A stretch of DNA of 64,000 nt from Bacillota bacterium. Lineage in GTDB: Bacteria > Bacillota > Clostridia > Lachnospirales > Lachnospiraceae. The position numbers were made by a program, and so were the translations under genes. The stretch spans positions 59,693-123,692 of the forward strand of contig JAEZLZ010000113.1 of assembly GCA_023415055.1 (NCBI GenBank). The letters run 5' to 3'. The notes beneath the pieces are model-generated. The model made no database searches. It worked only from the letters and a program-made list of their open reading frames with translations, and was not told the origin of the DNA. Below, piece by piece: positions 52,548 to 61,324 of this stretch (positions are counted from its first letter, which is position 1; the number at the start of each line of letters is the position of its first letter).

Positions 52548-53087
52548 CTATTTTACAAGCTGTAACAGCTTTATGGTTGTATTTGCATTTCTGATCGTGA
52601 TGCTGTCATAAACAGCTGAGCCTACGATCTTGGAATATCGCGTTCTTGAAAAAGTATCCATCGGTGCGGACCAAAAGATCACTCTGCCATAAGAATCAAC
52701 TTTCTCATAATCCGGCTTTGCCTCTCCCACTGCTTGCATTACTTCTTCTGCGGTGGCAGGTGGTATCACAAAGATTGCATTATGCTTAGAATTCTTGTCT
52801 ACACCCCACCAGGAAGGTGCATGCTTAAGAGCAGCTTCGAGATCTTCGGCCCGTATCACTCCTACTGAAATATTTAATTGAAACCGTTCTATAATCATCG
52901 TCTCACAATCTTCCTTCAGTCTGAGTTCATCCTTACCCTCACTTGAGAAAATGATGTTTCCGCTGTTAATATAGGTGGAAACCTCTAAAAATCCTCTTTG
53001 CTCAAACAGTTCTTTCAGCTCAGGCATTGATATCTTATTTTTTCCGCCGACATTTATCCCACGTAGTAAAGCTATATATTTTTCCAT
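52548..53087 (-). CDS. DUF1697 family protein
   Basis: A 179-residue protein with the DUF1697 pattern: YIALLRGINVGGKNKISMPEL at the start, then YINSGNIIFSS, then KHNAIFVIPP, and a tail with SRTRYSKIVGSAVYDSITIRNANT. No catalytic residues are obvious, and its biochemical function is not known. AAAAGGTGG precedes the ATG. It is transcribed with or close to the nitroreductase gene, 23 bases away. Confidence 0.9.
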   Translation of the reverse strand: MEKYIALLRGINVGGKNKISMPELKELFEQRGFLEVSTYINSGNIIFSSEGKDELRLKEDCETMIIERFQLNISVGVIRAEDLEAALKHAPSWWGVDKNSKHNAIFVIPPATAEEVMQAVGEAKPDYEKVDSYGRVIFWSAPMDTFSRTRYSKIVGSAVYDSITIRNANTTIKLLQLVK

Positions 53088-53225
53088 TTGTACACCACCT
53101 TTTATGCATTTTGATGCAAATCTGAGAGAATCAACCTATTATTGGTATTCTATCATTGTTTTCGAAAGCAAGTCAACCAATATCATGTAAACTCAATCCA
53201 TGGTCCTACAATATATTGACATAAC

Positions 53226-53246
53226 AAAAAGAATGGATCCCATTCT
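53226..53246 (-). terminator. Small terminator-like hairpin
   Basis: AGAATGG (53230-53236) pairs with CCATTCT (53240-53246) and is followed on the minus strand by five T interrupted by one base. It is downstream of the WYL remnant. Confidence 0.5.
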
Positions 53247-53390
53247 CCCCTTGATTTTCTTAAAACTGGGGAATCTGTAATCCATTTTATAGACAGCTCA
53301 TCACTTCCGATATGCTATCGCATCCATTTGAACCTATAAACCATTTTTACCACCGCTATGTGCAAATAGTACTACGACAACAGTATGTCA

Positions 53391-53531
53391 TCATTTCTCA
53401 TATAATGCGACGATATTTTTTGCTGCTTCTTGCACCCGAAGGCGTATCTCTTCCGGCTCCAGAATCTCTACACTGTCACCTAAAGATAAGAGCATACCAA
53501 GCCAAAAATGCTCGTTTGGTACGATAGATTG
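53391..53531 (-). pseudogene. C-terminal remnant of a WYL-domain regulator
   Basis: A frame of 46 codons ends with TGA at 53391-53393. It reads VPNEHFWLGMLLSLGDSVE, then ILEPEEIRLRVQEAAKNIVALY, which matches the end of WYL-domain DeoR-type regulators, where the sequence after the strand is LSLGxxVEVLEPxxLR. Such proteins are normally about 300 residues with an N-terminal winged helix. No start codon or ribosome site exists here; a stop codon precedes the visible part. Confidence 0.7.
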
Positions 53532-53561
53532 TTATTCCATAAAGACGGTCAATTTTCAAGA

Positions 53562-54479
53562 TTACAGCTCCTTATCTTCCGTATTATATTTCCTTTTTTC
53601 CCAGACCGTTGCAGTCGAATAGGGACGCAACCCGATACTATAATAGAACTGTTGAGAAGAGCCTACAAATGCCTGCTTAGCGCCAAGTAAGCCTGCCCTT
53701 TTTATCCCCTCTAACACGGCCGCTTTCCCTAAACCCATTCTCCGATAAGCCGGATCTGTGGCAACCGGCTCTATCACCGCATAGCCGGCTTTGGGATCAT
53801 ACCACATACCGCAATAGGCTGCAAAATTCCCATCCGGAGCCACTACCGCAATCTTTAGATTGAGATCGACATTCTCCCGAAGCATCTCATCCTTTGCACC
53901 CTGCTGATTCATCTTAGCACGAGAGAATTCTCCCTCCCCGTTCAGTTCATGATTAAAGCCCTTCCACAATACTCTGCAATATTGATATAAATCAAAGGTA
54001 TCCTTCATACTGGTAATGTGAAATCCTTCCGGCAGTTCATATTCTGTTGAGGTTCTATCATAGTAAAAAACCGCATCACATTCCTTTTCCTGCGTTGCTA
54101 TATAGCCCAGTTGTGAAGCAATATCTTGAAATTCTACATCCGAATCTGCTATGACAATTCCAAACTCATGATCCTTTGAAAGCATCCGTGAGGAATATAG
54201 AAGCATTTCTTTCTTAAGTAATGTAAAATCGGGTAAGGTAAGACAGAATGCAATTCCCAAACGACAATCATAAGTAGCAACCCCGACAAGTTTATTCTCA
54301 TCTTCCCATAAACCAATTCTACTGATGCCGGAACGATCAAGATAACCGTGTGTAGTCATCCAGTCCCATCTCGCATAAGTAAACTCCGCATATCCCAATT
54401 CAGTGAAGAAATCTCTTACCTTACGATAATCCTCCGTTATCCCGGCCTGATTCATATAGTTCCTAAAATTAATCCCCAT
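53562..54479 (-). CDS. Two-domain GNAT acetyltransferase
   Basis: A 305-residue protein with two GNAT-like folds. The first half (about 1-140) is degenerate. The second (about 155-290) has the acetyl-CoA motif EPVATDPAYRRMGLGKAAVLEGI. Tandem GNAT proteins of this layout are common in clostridia, the first half usually inactive. A GGGGAAGAGGAA stretch precedes the ATG at 54479. Its acceptor substrate is unknown. Confidence 0.8.
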   Translation of the reverse strand: MGINFRNYMNQAGITEDYRKVRDFFTELGYAEFTYARWDWMTTHGYLDRSGISRIGLWEDENKLVGVATYDCRLGIAFCLTLPDFTLLKKEMLLYSSRMLSKDHEFGIVIADSDVEFQDIASQLGYIATQEKECDAVFYYDRTSTEYELPEGFHITSMKDTFDLYQYCRVLWKGFNHELNGEGEFSRAKMNQQGAKDEMLRENVDLNLKIAVVAPDGNFAAYCGMWYDPKAGYAVIEPVATDPAYRRMGLGKAAVLEGIKRAGLLGAKQAFVGSSQQFYYSIGLRPYSTATVWEKRKYNTEDKEL

Positions 54480-54544
54480 TTCCTCTTCCCCTCTCTGACT
54501 CTGATTAAATCGTTAACTATGAGCGCTCATAATAAAAGTTCGTA

Positions 54545-54817
54545 TCATTCCACAAATGTTATACATTTTATTTCATCCCGGAAAAGCTTCTTGCCACGTG
54601 ATATTATCCCATCACGATGTTGATTTGAGAGTTTGGTTAAGGGAGTAATGTAAAGTGTTTCATTATCCTTTCTCCATTTATGGAGTGCATATTTGGTATT
54701 GTTCGCGAATTGAGCTTGTAAACCGCATAGATTTGTAACAACCTCGGACATAGAGGCTTTTTCAAGTAAATACTGGTTTTTGAGTGTGTAATATAATAAC
54801 TCGGCTTTTTTCATCAT
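54545..54817 (-). pseudogene. N-terminal remnant of a winged-helix DNA-binding protein
   Basis: The 90 codons begin AELLYYTLKNQYLLEKASMSEVVTNLCGLQAQFANNTKYALHKW, the start of the winged-helix (HTH_42, AlkX-like) family, which normally runs to about 350 residues. After about residue 50 the likeness fades and the frame ends. Members flip or bind damaged DNA in some species. The truncated product, if made, would lack the core. Confidence 0.55.
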
Positions 54818-54846
54818 CCGGCAGCCTCATTTCCTCAGTAAATTAT

Positions 54847-55554
54847 TTAAGCTGGATGGTATGTCCATCCATAATCACCGGTATAAACCATTTGCTTGGT
54901 CATTCCGCCATCGATACAGATATTCTCACCGGTAATGAAGCTTGACTTATCAGAACACAGAAAAAGCACCATATTCGCTATGTCCATAGGTGTTCCAACC
55001 CGATGGGCCGGATGTTGCAGGGCATCTGGGCCGGAGTAATCAGTGGAAGTCGTATCGATCCATCCCGGAGAGATTGAATTGACACGAACTCTTCCGGCCA
55101 AGGAAACAGCCATGGCATGGGTCAGGGCTGAGATTCCGCCTTTTGCCGCAGTATAGCTTTCCGTATTCGGTTGACTCATTCGGTCTCTGGAGGACGATAT
55201 ATTCACAACAGCAGCCCCGGGCGTAAAGTAAGGCAGAAACAGCTTGGTCATATAAAACGGTGCTGTAACACCAACCTGCAATGCATAAGTAAATTCTTCA
55301 TAGGTGCATTGATCTATACCCTTCATAAGCGGTAGTGCATTATTTATCAAATAATCCACCTTACCATAATCGTTAATAACTTTCTGAGCAAATGCCCGAA
55401 GTATCTCCTCATGTGCTAAGTCACCGGTAAAATAATCATTTTGCTGCTTGTCAATGATGCATACGATAGCTCCGTTCTTTTCAAATTCTTCTGCCGTCAC
55501 CTTGCCGATCCTGCCTGCTCCGCCGGTAATCACAACTACTTTATCTTTCAACAT
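54847..55554 (-). CDS. SDR-family oxidoreductase
   Basis: A 235-residue NAD(P)-dependent dehydrogenase. The dinucleotide loop is TGGAGRIG (residues 10-17), the catalytic set is NISSS plus YTAAK, and the C-terminal segment is RVNSISPGWIDTT. It is shorter than most SDRs by about 10 residues. AAGGAG precedes the ATG by about 10 bases. Substrate unknown. Confidence 0.9.
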   Translation of the reverse strand: MLKDKVVVITGGAGRIGKVTAEEFEKNGAIVCIIDKQQNDYFTGDLAHEEILRAFAQKVINDYGKVDYLINNALPLMKGIDQCTYEEFTYALQVGVTAPFYMTKLFLPYFTPGAAVVNISSSRDRMSQPNTESYTAAKGGISALTHAMAVSLAGRVRVNSISPGWIDTTSTDYSGPDALQHPAHRVGTPMDIANMVLFLCSDKSSFITGENICIDGGMTKQMVYTGDYGWTYHPA

Positions 55555-55858
55555 GTTACTTCACACTCCTTATATGAAAGTCGATCCCCCTTATATCGGT
55601 GGCTGATATTCATGCCATAAATACTATATCATCCCACACTGATAGAGACCTTTTAGTGCTACAATAACATATTTGATGGAAAGCCTCAATATGGAAAGCA
55701 AAATAAAGGAAAAGAAAGAGACTGTTCAAAATATATAGTAACCAAAGGATAGGATAATGACCCCCTGTAATTCACTCTTTCCCTTGATAACCATGTACCT
55801 TTTGAAACAGCCTCTCTGATATAATTTTTTCGATTTATTATTCCTAAGACCTTCTCTG
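55555..55858. other. Intergenic region between the two SDR genes
   Basis: About 300 bases with no coding frame that has family support; it contains the long hairpin at 55717-55815. Confidence 0.5.
55717..55815 (-). repeat. Long hairpin with terminal inverted repeats, terminator or MITE-like
   Basis: AGAGACTGTTCAAAA (55717-55731) pairs, with a few mismatches, with TTTTGAAACAGCCTCT (55800-55815). A TTCTTTT stretch follows on the minus strand, so it can terminate the SDR gene at 55859. The 99-base size and the terminal repeats also fit a miniature transposable element; no transposase is present. Confidence 0.55.
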
Positions 55859-56728
55859 TTATCCGTTCACAATCGTTCCACCATTGATATGAATGGTCTG
55901 TCCTGTGATATAAGTGGATGCATCCGACGCCAGATATACATAGGCTTCTGCAACCTCTACCGGTTGACCCGCTCGTTTTAACGGTGTATCCTTTCCGAAG
56001 GTTCCTACCGTATTCTTATCTAATGTTGAGACAATCAATGGGGTCCAAATCGGTCCGGGGGCTACCTGATTCACTCGGATCTTGCGGTCCGCCAGATTTG
56101 TTGATAAGGATCTCGTGAATGCGGTAATCGCTCCCTTTGTTGCAGAATAATCCAGTAAAGTGGCATTTCCTTTGAAAGCCGTAACGGAACTGGTGTTAAT
56201 GATCGCACAGTTTTCCTTCAGATGAGGAAGTGCTGCTCTTGTTAGATAAAACATTCCGAAGATATTCGTCTGAAAAGTCCTTTGCAGCTGTTCATCCGAG
56301 ATATCCTCAAGCCTCTTCTGGGGATGCTGTTCTGCAGCATTATTCACGAGTATATCAAGCGTCGAAAACTCCTGCACCGTCATTTTAACGACCTGGTTGC
56401 AGAAATTACTGTCGCCGATATCCCCCTTAATTAAGAGTGCTTTCCCTTGATAGCTTTCTACCGCCTGCTTCGTCATATTTGCGTCATCATCTGCTGTATT
56501 ATAGACGATCACTACCTTACAGCCTTCCTTTGCATAAGCCACTGCAATCGCTCTACCGATTCCGCTATCTCCTCCGGTTATGATTGCCGTCTTACCCATT
56601 AATCTACTGGAACCTTTATAGTCCGGATTATCATAGATTGGTTCCGGATCCATACGGCTTTCCTTTCCCGGAGTCGGCTGTGTCTGACCCTGAATCTCCT
56701 GTGGGGTATACATATCATTTTCTTTCAT
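55859..56728 (-). CDS. SDR-family oxidoreductase, YhdF/YghA type
   Basis: A 289-residue dehydrogenase of the general-stress SDR group. About 45 residues precede the fold, with TPQEIQGQTQPTPGKESRM and MDPEPIYDNPDYKGSSRL typical of this subgroup. The cofactor loop is TGGDSGIGRAIA, the catalytic set is NTSSV plus YSATK, and the end is YITGQTIHINGGTIVNG. I chose the ATG at 56728 because AGGAGA stands about 10 bases before it; the frame continues 13 codons upstream without a ribosome site. Substrates are unknown; the family responds to salt and ethanol stress in Bacillus. Confidence 0.88.
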   Translation of the reverse strand: MKENDMYTPQEIQGQTQPTPGKESRMDPEPIYDNPDYKGSSRLMGKTAIITGGDSGIGRAIAVAYAKEGCKVVIVYNTADDDANMTKQAVESYQGKALLIKGDIGDSNFCNQVVKMTVQEFSTLDILVNNAAEQHPQKRLEDISDEQLQRTFQTNIFGMFYLTRAALPHLKENCAIINTSSVTAFKGNATLLDYSATKGAITAFTRSLSTNLADRKIRVNQVAPGPIWTPLIVSTLDKNTVGTFGKDTPLKRAGQPVEVAEAYVYLASDASTYITGQTIHINGGTIVNG

Positions 56729-56874
56729 GTCGCATATTCTCCTGATTTTTTTGATTAGTATACCCACATCGTTTCAAAATAATTATTGAGCCATAAATAA
56801 TTTATATCTTCTTCGACTGTTCCGTTTCCAGCAATAATGAAGGTTTCAAGCAGAACCTTTGCAACAATCGGAAT

Positions 56875-57573
56875 TTATAGATATCGTTTAAAAAGAACAC
56901 TGTTTTCCTTAGCTATATGAAGGAATATATCATCTGCTAATTCATGCAGCTTCTGATATACCGCTTTCATCGTTGGACACGCATACTCCGGAGGCATAAA
57001 ATCATTACTTTCTTGGATTAATCTCTTAATAATAACACCGGCACCTTCGTGCTCACCCTCCAGTTTAAGAATGATTGATTGAATTGCTGCTTTATCCTCT
57101 TCTGTCTTCTCTGTTTTACGCATCACCGGGAAGAGCTCTCTTTCCTCCTTAGCAAAATGCTCCTCCAACTCCATCTTAAGCTCGCTGAAGCTTCTGTGTA
57201 TTTTTAGCAGCAAATCCTTCCCATGCTCATAATGAACGAGCAGTATCTTATTCACAAGAAGATCGAGTTCCTTCCACAGAGCCCGCTCCGGCTGATGATG
57301 GATCTCAAGAATCAAGTCAATCAACTGCTCATCCGATAGCTCCGTAACGGGTATCTCCTTATCCGGTCTAGCCAAATAATCATGATATGCCTTCTGCAAC
57401 TCAGTAACAAAGTCTGTTGTAAGTCCTGCTTCCGTGATAACCGCTTCAAGAGCTCGATCTCCCTGGCAGCAGTAATCAATATGCAGTTCATTCAGCCTTG
57501 TTGTAATTGCCGGAAAATAGGTTACAAGCTCTCCAAGGTGTGTTTCCTTGTTAATTTCTAAGATTTGTTGCAT
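56875..57573 (-). CDS. ric: RIC (ScdA-type) iron-sulfur cluster repair di-iron protein
   Basis: A 232-residue repair protein that restores iron-sulfur clusters damaged by nitric oxide or hydrogen peroxide. The N-terminal ScdA domain has IDYCCQGDRAL with Cys35-Cys36. The hemerythrin-like part (about 80-232) carries the di-iron ligands in LILEIHHQPERA, LLVHYEHGKD, MELEEHFAKEERELFPVM and EGEHEGAG plus LHELADDIFLHIAKENSVLF. AAAAGGAGG precedes the ATG. It fits the anaerobic, stress-exposed character of the surroundings. Probably monocistronic. Confidence 0.95.
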   Translation of the reverse strand: MQQILEINKETHLGELVTYFPAITTRLNELHIDYCCQGDRALEAVITEAGLTTDFVTELQKAYHDYLARPDKEIPVTELSDEQLIDLILEIHHQPERALWKELDLLVNKILLVHYEHGKDLLLKIHRSFSELKMELEEHFAKEERELFPVMRKTEKTEEDKAAIQSIILKLEGEHEGAGVIIKRLIQESNDFMPPEYACPTMKAVYQKLHELADDIFLHIAKENSVLFKRYL

Positions 57574-57735
57574 TTGAATATCCTCCTTTTATAAGAAAAA
57601 AATTAGTTTATTTGTTTATCAACTCATCTGTCATCTTTATTTTAATTTATAAAAAGGAGAATATCTTTGATTCATATCAAATTCTTAATTAATTTTGATT
57701 ATGATTATCTTTTTTGAAAGAGATCCGACAATTAC

Positions 57736-60354
57736 TTAAAATAGAAGCTCGACATAACCATCGGTTCCATTTAGCCGGATACGTTGTCCGTCTTTGATCA
57801 ACCTCGTAGCATTTTCTATTCCGACAACTGCCGGTAACCCATACTCCCTCGCGATTACTGCACCATGAGTCATCAGCCCGCCGACTTCGGTCACCAGGCC
57901 TTTGATGGACACAAACAATGGTGTCCAGCTAGGATCCGTAAAAGATGTGATTAAGATATCTCCGGCTTCCAGATCTGCTTCCTCCATAGTTCGAATCACC
58001 CGTGCCCGACCCTCCACTATTCCGGAAGAAACCGCAAGTCCTGCTAAAGAGCCTTCTGGGAGCTTATCACGATTGTACCTGCCAGTGATAATCTCACCAT
58101 CGGAGGTAATCACACGGGGAGGTGTCAGCTTTACAAACTGCTCAAATTCTTCCTTACGCCGGCTGATGATCTCGTAGTCCGCAATCTTGGTGCGCACCAA
58201 CTCGTGCAGCTCCTCGAAGGTAAGATAATAGATATCCTCACTGTGATGAAGGATCCCATCTCGTACAAGTCGTGTGGCTTCTTTCAGTAAGGCTTGCTTA
58301 TAGAAATAATATCGATTTACGATCACATACTTCGGATATTCCCGATAACCGATGTAGTTGCGGACAAGGTCAATCATCCGTTTTGTTTCCTCACACTTTT
58401 GTTTACCCTCCGGTAACAGCTTCAGTCTATCCAATAGCTCTTTTTCCTTTTCCGATGCTTCCAGCAGTCCTTCTTCAAATTTCCGTGCTGCAGCCCTCGG
58501 TTCAAAGTTTTTGACATTACTTAGGAGTAGGGGAATCAATGTCGTTGGTTTCTCACTCCAGCGAGGTTTTGTAATGTCGATCTCCCCGGCACACCGCATT
58601 CCGTATTTATTAAGAAACGCTTCGATTGCTTCCTTTACGATCAGTCCCCCGTCAAACAGTTTGAGGTCAGCTAGAAAATTTTCATCTTTCACCTGCTGCA
58701 GATATTCAACGATTTTTGGATAAGGTCGAATCGCATCCTCGACATCAAGCAGCTCCAACCCCATCTGTGAAGTAATATTATAAGGTACTGATTGTGAAAG
58801 TGAATCTGCCGCATTCTTCTCACCTAGCCATAGATTCATCTTTTCATTAATCCAGGCAGAGGCATCCATCGCTGCCAAATATAAATTCATGCTTTTCGGG
58901 TCAGATAATAAGCTCTTAAGCTCACGGATATCTTCCAGAATAAACTCAAACAACTCAGTTCCGAATTTCATTTTAATTTTTTGTTTCAGCTCTTCCATTG
59001 ATTTCTGGCTGCTTTGAATCAATCCAGGAACGATCGCTGGATCATTTACGACCTTTGTACGAAGACCAGAGAGAGACACCGTTTTGTTTCCTCCAACAGA
59101 CTTTTGCTCTTCCTCATCGATTGATGATCGCTTATGATAATCTCCCCGGTCGATTACTGTCATAAGTGCATCCCTAATTAATGGTTCTGACTGACCCAGA
59201 GTATTCATCAGATTATCTCTACCCACTGCAGTCCGAAGAATCGGTTCCACATCAACAAATAGCCTACCACCCGCCTGATATCGCGGACCGAAGGAGTTAA
59301 GACGAAATATAGATAGTCCCAACGGTTTTAAAGGATCCGTCATCATCTGCTGATGACCCACGGATACAAACACATGGCGTTCCCCATCCTCTGTATCCGG
59401 GATGGGGTAAAGTGTTGTAATAGGACGGCTCTGGACAATATACATTGTACCCTCTGCATAACACCATTCGATATCCTGGGGACATCCGAAATGATCCTCT
59501 ATTTTCCGGCCTAGCTGCTCAAGCAGCAAAAGCTGCTTTTCCTCGAGCACTTGCTGCCTCTGCATCGACAGTGAAAGCTCGTAAGGCTTCGTACCACCTG
59601 CTTCCTCTGCATAGATTGCAGCTGTTTTTTTGGAAATCTTCTGATCCATGATCTTACCATTACAAACCTTATAATGATCCGCATTCACTAGTCCAGAGAC
59701 GAATGCTTCTCCCAGACCGAAGCCTGCATCAATGACTATCATCTTACGGTTCCCACTAACCGGATCGGCTGTGAACATCAAACCCGATGATTTTGAAAAG
59801 ACCATTCTTTGCACAATCACAGCCTGAGATATTTTACGATGGTCAAAACCGTTTTGAAATCGGTATATGATAGCCCGATCGGTATAGAGTGATGCAAAAC
59901 ACCTGCTGATATGTTTCAGAATTTCCTTCACTCCGATAATATTCAGATACGTATCTTGCTGTCCTGCAAAGGATGCTGTCGGTAAATCCTCTGCAGTTGC
60001 ACTGGAGCGTATTGCATAAGCATTGTATTCCCCAAATCGTATCAGATGTCTTATTATCTCCTCTTGTATCTCTTGTGGAATAGCAGCCTCCTCAATGGTA
60101 CTTCGGAGCTTTGCACCAAGCTCGGCGATTGCAGTCCTGTCGTTAATCGAAAGCAACGATAGCTGCTCCAGTAATTCCCGGAGCTGCATATTCTCATCAA
60201 TCGTCCTCATAAATGCTTCCGTAGTGACACAAAAGCCCTCCGGTACCCGGATCCCATCCATCTTTGACAACTCCCCAAGGTTTGCACCTTTTCCACCAAC
60301 CATGGGCAGCTTAGTTTTATCAATATCCTGAAAACCAATCACATAGGAACTCAT
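57736..60354 (-). CDS. rph: Rifamycin phosphotransferase (Rph)
   Basis: An 872-residue PEP-synthase-like enzyme. The order is an N-terminal ATP-grasp domain (about 1-315) with VGGKGANLGEL, AIRSSATAEDLPTASFAGQQ and IVQSRPITT, a middle domain (about 330-750), and a C-terminal phosphohistidine domain with GGLMTHGAVIAREYGLPAVVG (His830). This layout and length match Rph, which inactivates rifampicin by phosphorylating it with the beta-phosphate of ATP. PEP synthase has its domains in another order (His domain in the middle). AGGAGG precedes the ATG at 60354. No regulator is adjacent. Actual rifamycin activity is inferred from the family. Confidence 0.9.
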   Translation of the reverse strand: MSSYVIGFQDIDKTKLPMVGGKGANLGELSKMDGIRVPEGFCVTTEAFMRTIDENMQLRELLEQLSLLSINDRTAIAELGAKLRSTIEEAAIPQEIQEEIIRHLIRFGEYNAYAIRSSATAEDLPTASFAGQQDTYLNIIGVKEILKHISRCFASLYTDRAIIYRFQNGFDHRKISQAVIVQRMVFSKSSGLMFTADPVSGNRKMIVIDAGFGLGEAFVSGLVNADHYKVCNGKIMDQKISKKTAAIYAEEAGGTKPYELSLSMQRQQVLEEKQLLLLEQLGRKIEDHFGCPQDIEWCYAEGTMYIVQSRPITTLYPIPDTEDGERHVFVSVGHQQMMTDPLKPLGLSIFRLNSFGPRYQAGGRLFVDVEPILRTAVGRDNLMNTLGQSEPLIRDALMTVIDRGDYHKRSSIDEEEQKSVGGNKTVSLSGLRTKVVNDPAIVPGLIQSSQKSMEELKQKIKMKFGTELFEFILEDIRELKSLLSDPKSMNLYLAAMDASAWINEKMNLWLGEKNAADSLSQSVPYNITSQMGLELLDVEDAIRPYPKIVEYLQQVKDENFLADLKLFDGGLIVKEAIEAFLNKYGMRCAGEIDITKPRWSEKPTTLIPLLLSNVKNFEPRAAARKFEEGLLEASEKEKELLDRLKLLPEGKQKCEETKRMIDLVRNYIGYREYPKYVIVNRYYFYKQALLKEATRLVRDGILHHSEDIYYLTFEELHELVRTKIADYEIISRRKEEFEQFVKLTPPRVITSDGEIITGRYNRDKLPEGSLAGLAVSSGIVEGRARVIRTMEEADLEAGDILITSFTDPSWTPLFVSIKGLVTEVGGLMTHGAVIAREYGLPAVVGIENATRLIKDGQRIRLNGTDGYVELLF

Positions 60355-60464
60355 AGCGGTACCTCCTTCGATGATATGCGTCTTATTTGTTTTATCACTT
60401 TAGCACACCCACCCTCCAAAAAACAGTCTTGTTGTCTATAGAAAGTTATGATACTATTAAGAGG

Positions 60465-60506
60465 GAAGAAAAGGTGCTTGCGACTGATACGCAACCACCT
60501 TTTTTG
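60465..60506. terminator. Bidirectional terminator
   Basis: AAGGTG-C-TTGCG (60471-60482) pairs with CGCAA-C-CACCTT (60490-60501) with one internal mismatch. Six T follow to 60506, and a T-rich run follows on the minus strand. It serves the minus-strand gene ending at 60595. Confidence 0.75.
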
Positions 60507-60594
60507 TTTGGAGACAGACAATTCATTATCTATATAAAATCCCCTGTTTCCTGCTGAGTAATCCAGTTTTAAGAATAATGTACCATTTAAATAA

Positions 60595-60966
60595 TTATTT
60601 CTTTAACTCCTCCGTTATAAATGCGAGTGACAGATATAGTGCTTCTATCATATTCCTGGTAAGTGTTTCCTGCGAAGATCCCTCCTTCACATTTTCAATT
60701 ACCTTTTCACATTTTTTAATGGTTGATGTGATGGGTGCAACTGCTTTTTCTAGTTCCTCTCTACTGAAATTTTCCTTTAAAGCTTCTCCTGACAATTCTC
60801 TTGCAACTAAATCAGAGGCGATTCGGAGTGCCTTCAGACGGTTTCTTGTAAGAGAAGCCTGTGGTGAGCCTTCCTTCAGCTTAACCTGCACTTTCTCTGA
60901 TCTGCTGATCATAGAAGCGATTGATTTACCCGCCTTCTCCATGTCCTCCCTTGCATATTGTTCCAT
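60595..60966 (-). CDS. Uncharacterised helical protein with internal duplication
   Basis: A 123-residue all-helical cytosolic protein made of two similar halves, residues 10-59 and 73-122. Compare EKAGKSIASMISRSEKVQVKLKEG with EKAVAPITSTIKKCEKVIENVKEG, and SLTRNRLKALRIASDLVARELSG with TLTRNMIEALYLSLAFITEELKK. The repeat offset is 63 residues. AAAGGAGATG precedes the ATG. I do not recognise a family. It may be a small binding or scaffold protein. It is monocistronic with a terminator after it. Confidence 0.8.
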   Translation of the reverse strand: MEQYAREDMEKAGKSIASMISRSEKVQVKLKEGSPQASLTRNRLKALRIASDLVARELSGEALKENFSREELEKAVAPITSTIKKCEKVIENVKEGSSQETLTRNMIEALYLSLAFITEELKK

Positions 60967-61164
60967 AGAACATCTCCTTTCAAGGAATTTCCCATATAAA
61001 TACCGCCGACTACAATAAGTGTTACTATTACTCCAATATCAGGGTTATTTTTTACATTCATTGGAGTTACTTTTATTATGATTTATATTAGTTAGCCTTG
61101 CAACTGTTTATATTCTATGAAATAACAATTCCATTCAATAGTTAATTACTTTTTTAAATATCTG

Positions 61165-61193
61165 TTGACAGAGTTACTATTCGGTGTTACTAT
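61165..61193 (+). promoter_or_regulatory. Promoter of the drug exporter operon
   Basis: TTGACA (61165-61170), a 17-base spacer and TACTAT (61188-61193). The start of the ATPase gene is about 130 bases downstream. Two GTTACTAT copies lie across the spacer and the -10 box. Confidence 0.75.
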
Positions 61194-61250
61194 ATACCGG
61201 TAGTCGGTGTTACTGCATACCAGTGTTACGTAATAGCAAGGTTACTTAAA
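61166..61250 (+). repeat. Cluster of GTTACT-containing direct repeats
   Basis: TCGGTGTTACT(A/G)(T/C)ATACC occurs twice, at 61181-61198 and 61204-61221 (23 bases apart). Further GTTAC copies are at about 61172, 61224 and 61241, all on the same strand and spaced about one or two helical turns. Two more lie near 61021 and 61067. They overlap the promoter and resemble operator repeats for an unknown regulator. Confidence 0.65.
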
Positions 61251-61324
61251 AGGTAGTGGACCAATAACTATTAAAACAAATTAAATCAAGACATGATGAA
61301 CAAATTTGAAAGGGGAATGAATAA

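Larger units (their letters stand above)
60967..61324. other. Regulatory region before the drug exporter
   Basis: About 360 bases with no coding frame. It holds GTTACT-containing repeats and a promoter, described separately. Confidence 0.6.

Noticed and set aside
61021..61250. CRISPR-like array
   Set aside because: The repeats are short, irregularly spaced and overlap a promoter; no spacers of constant length are present.
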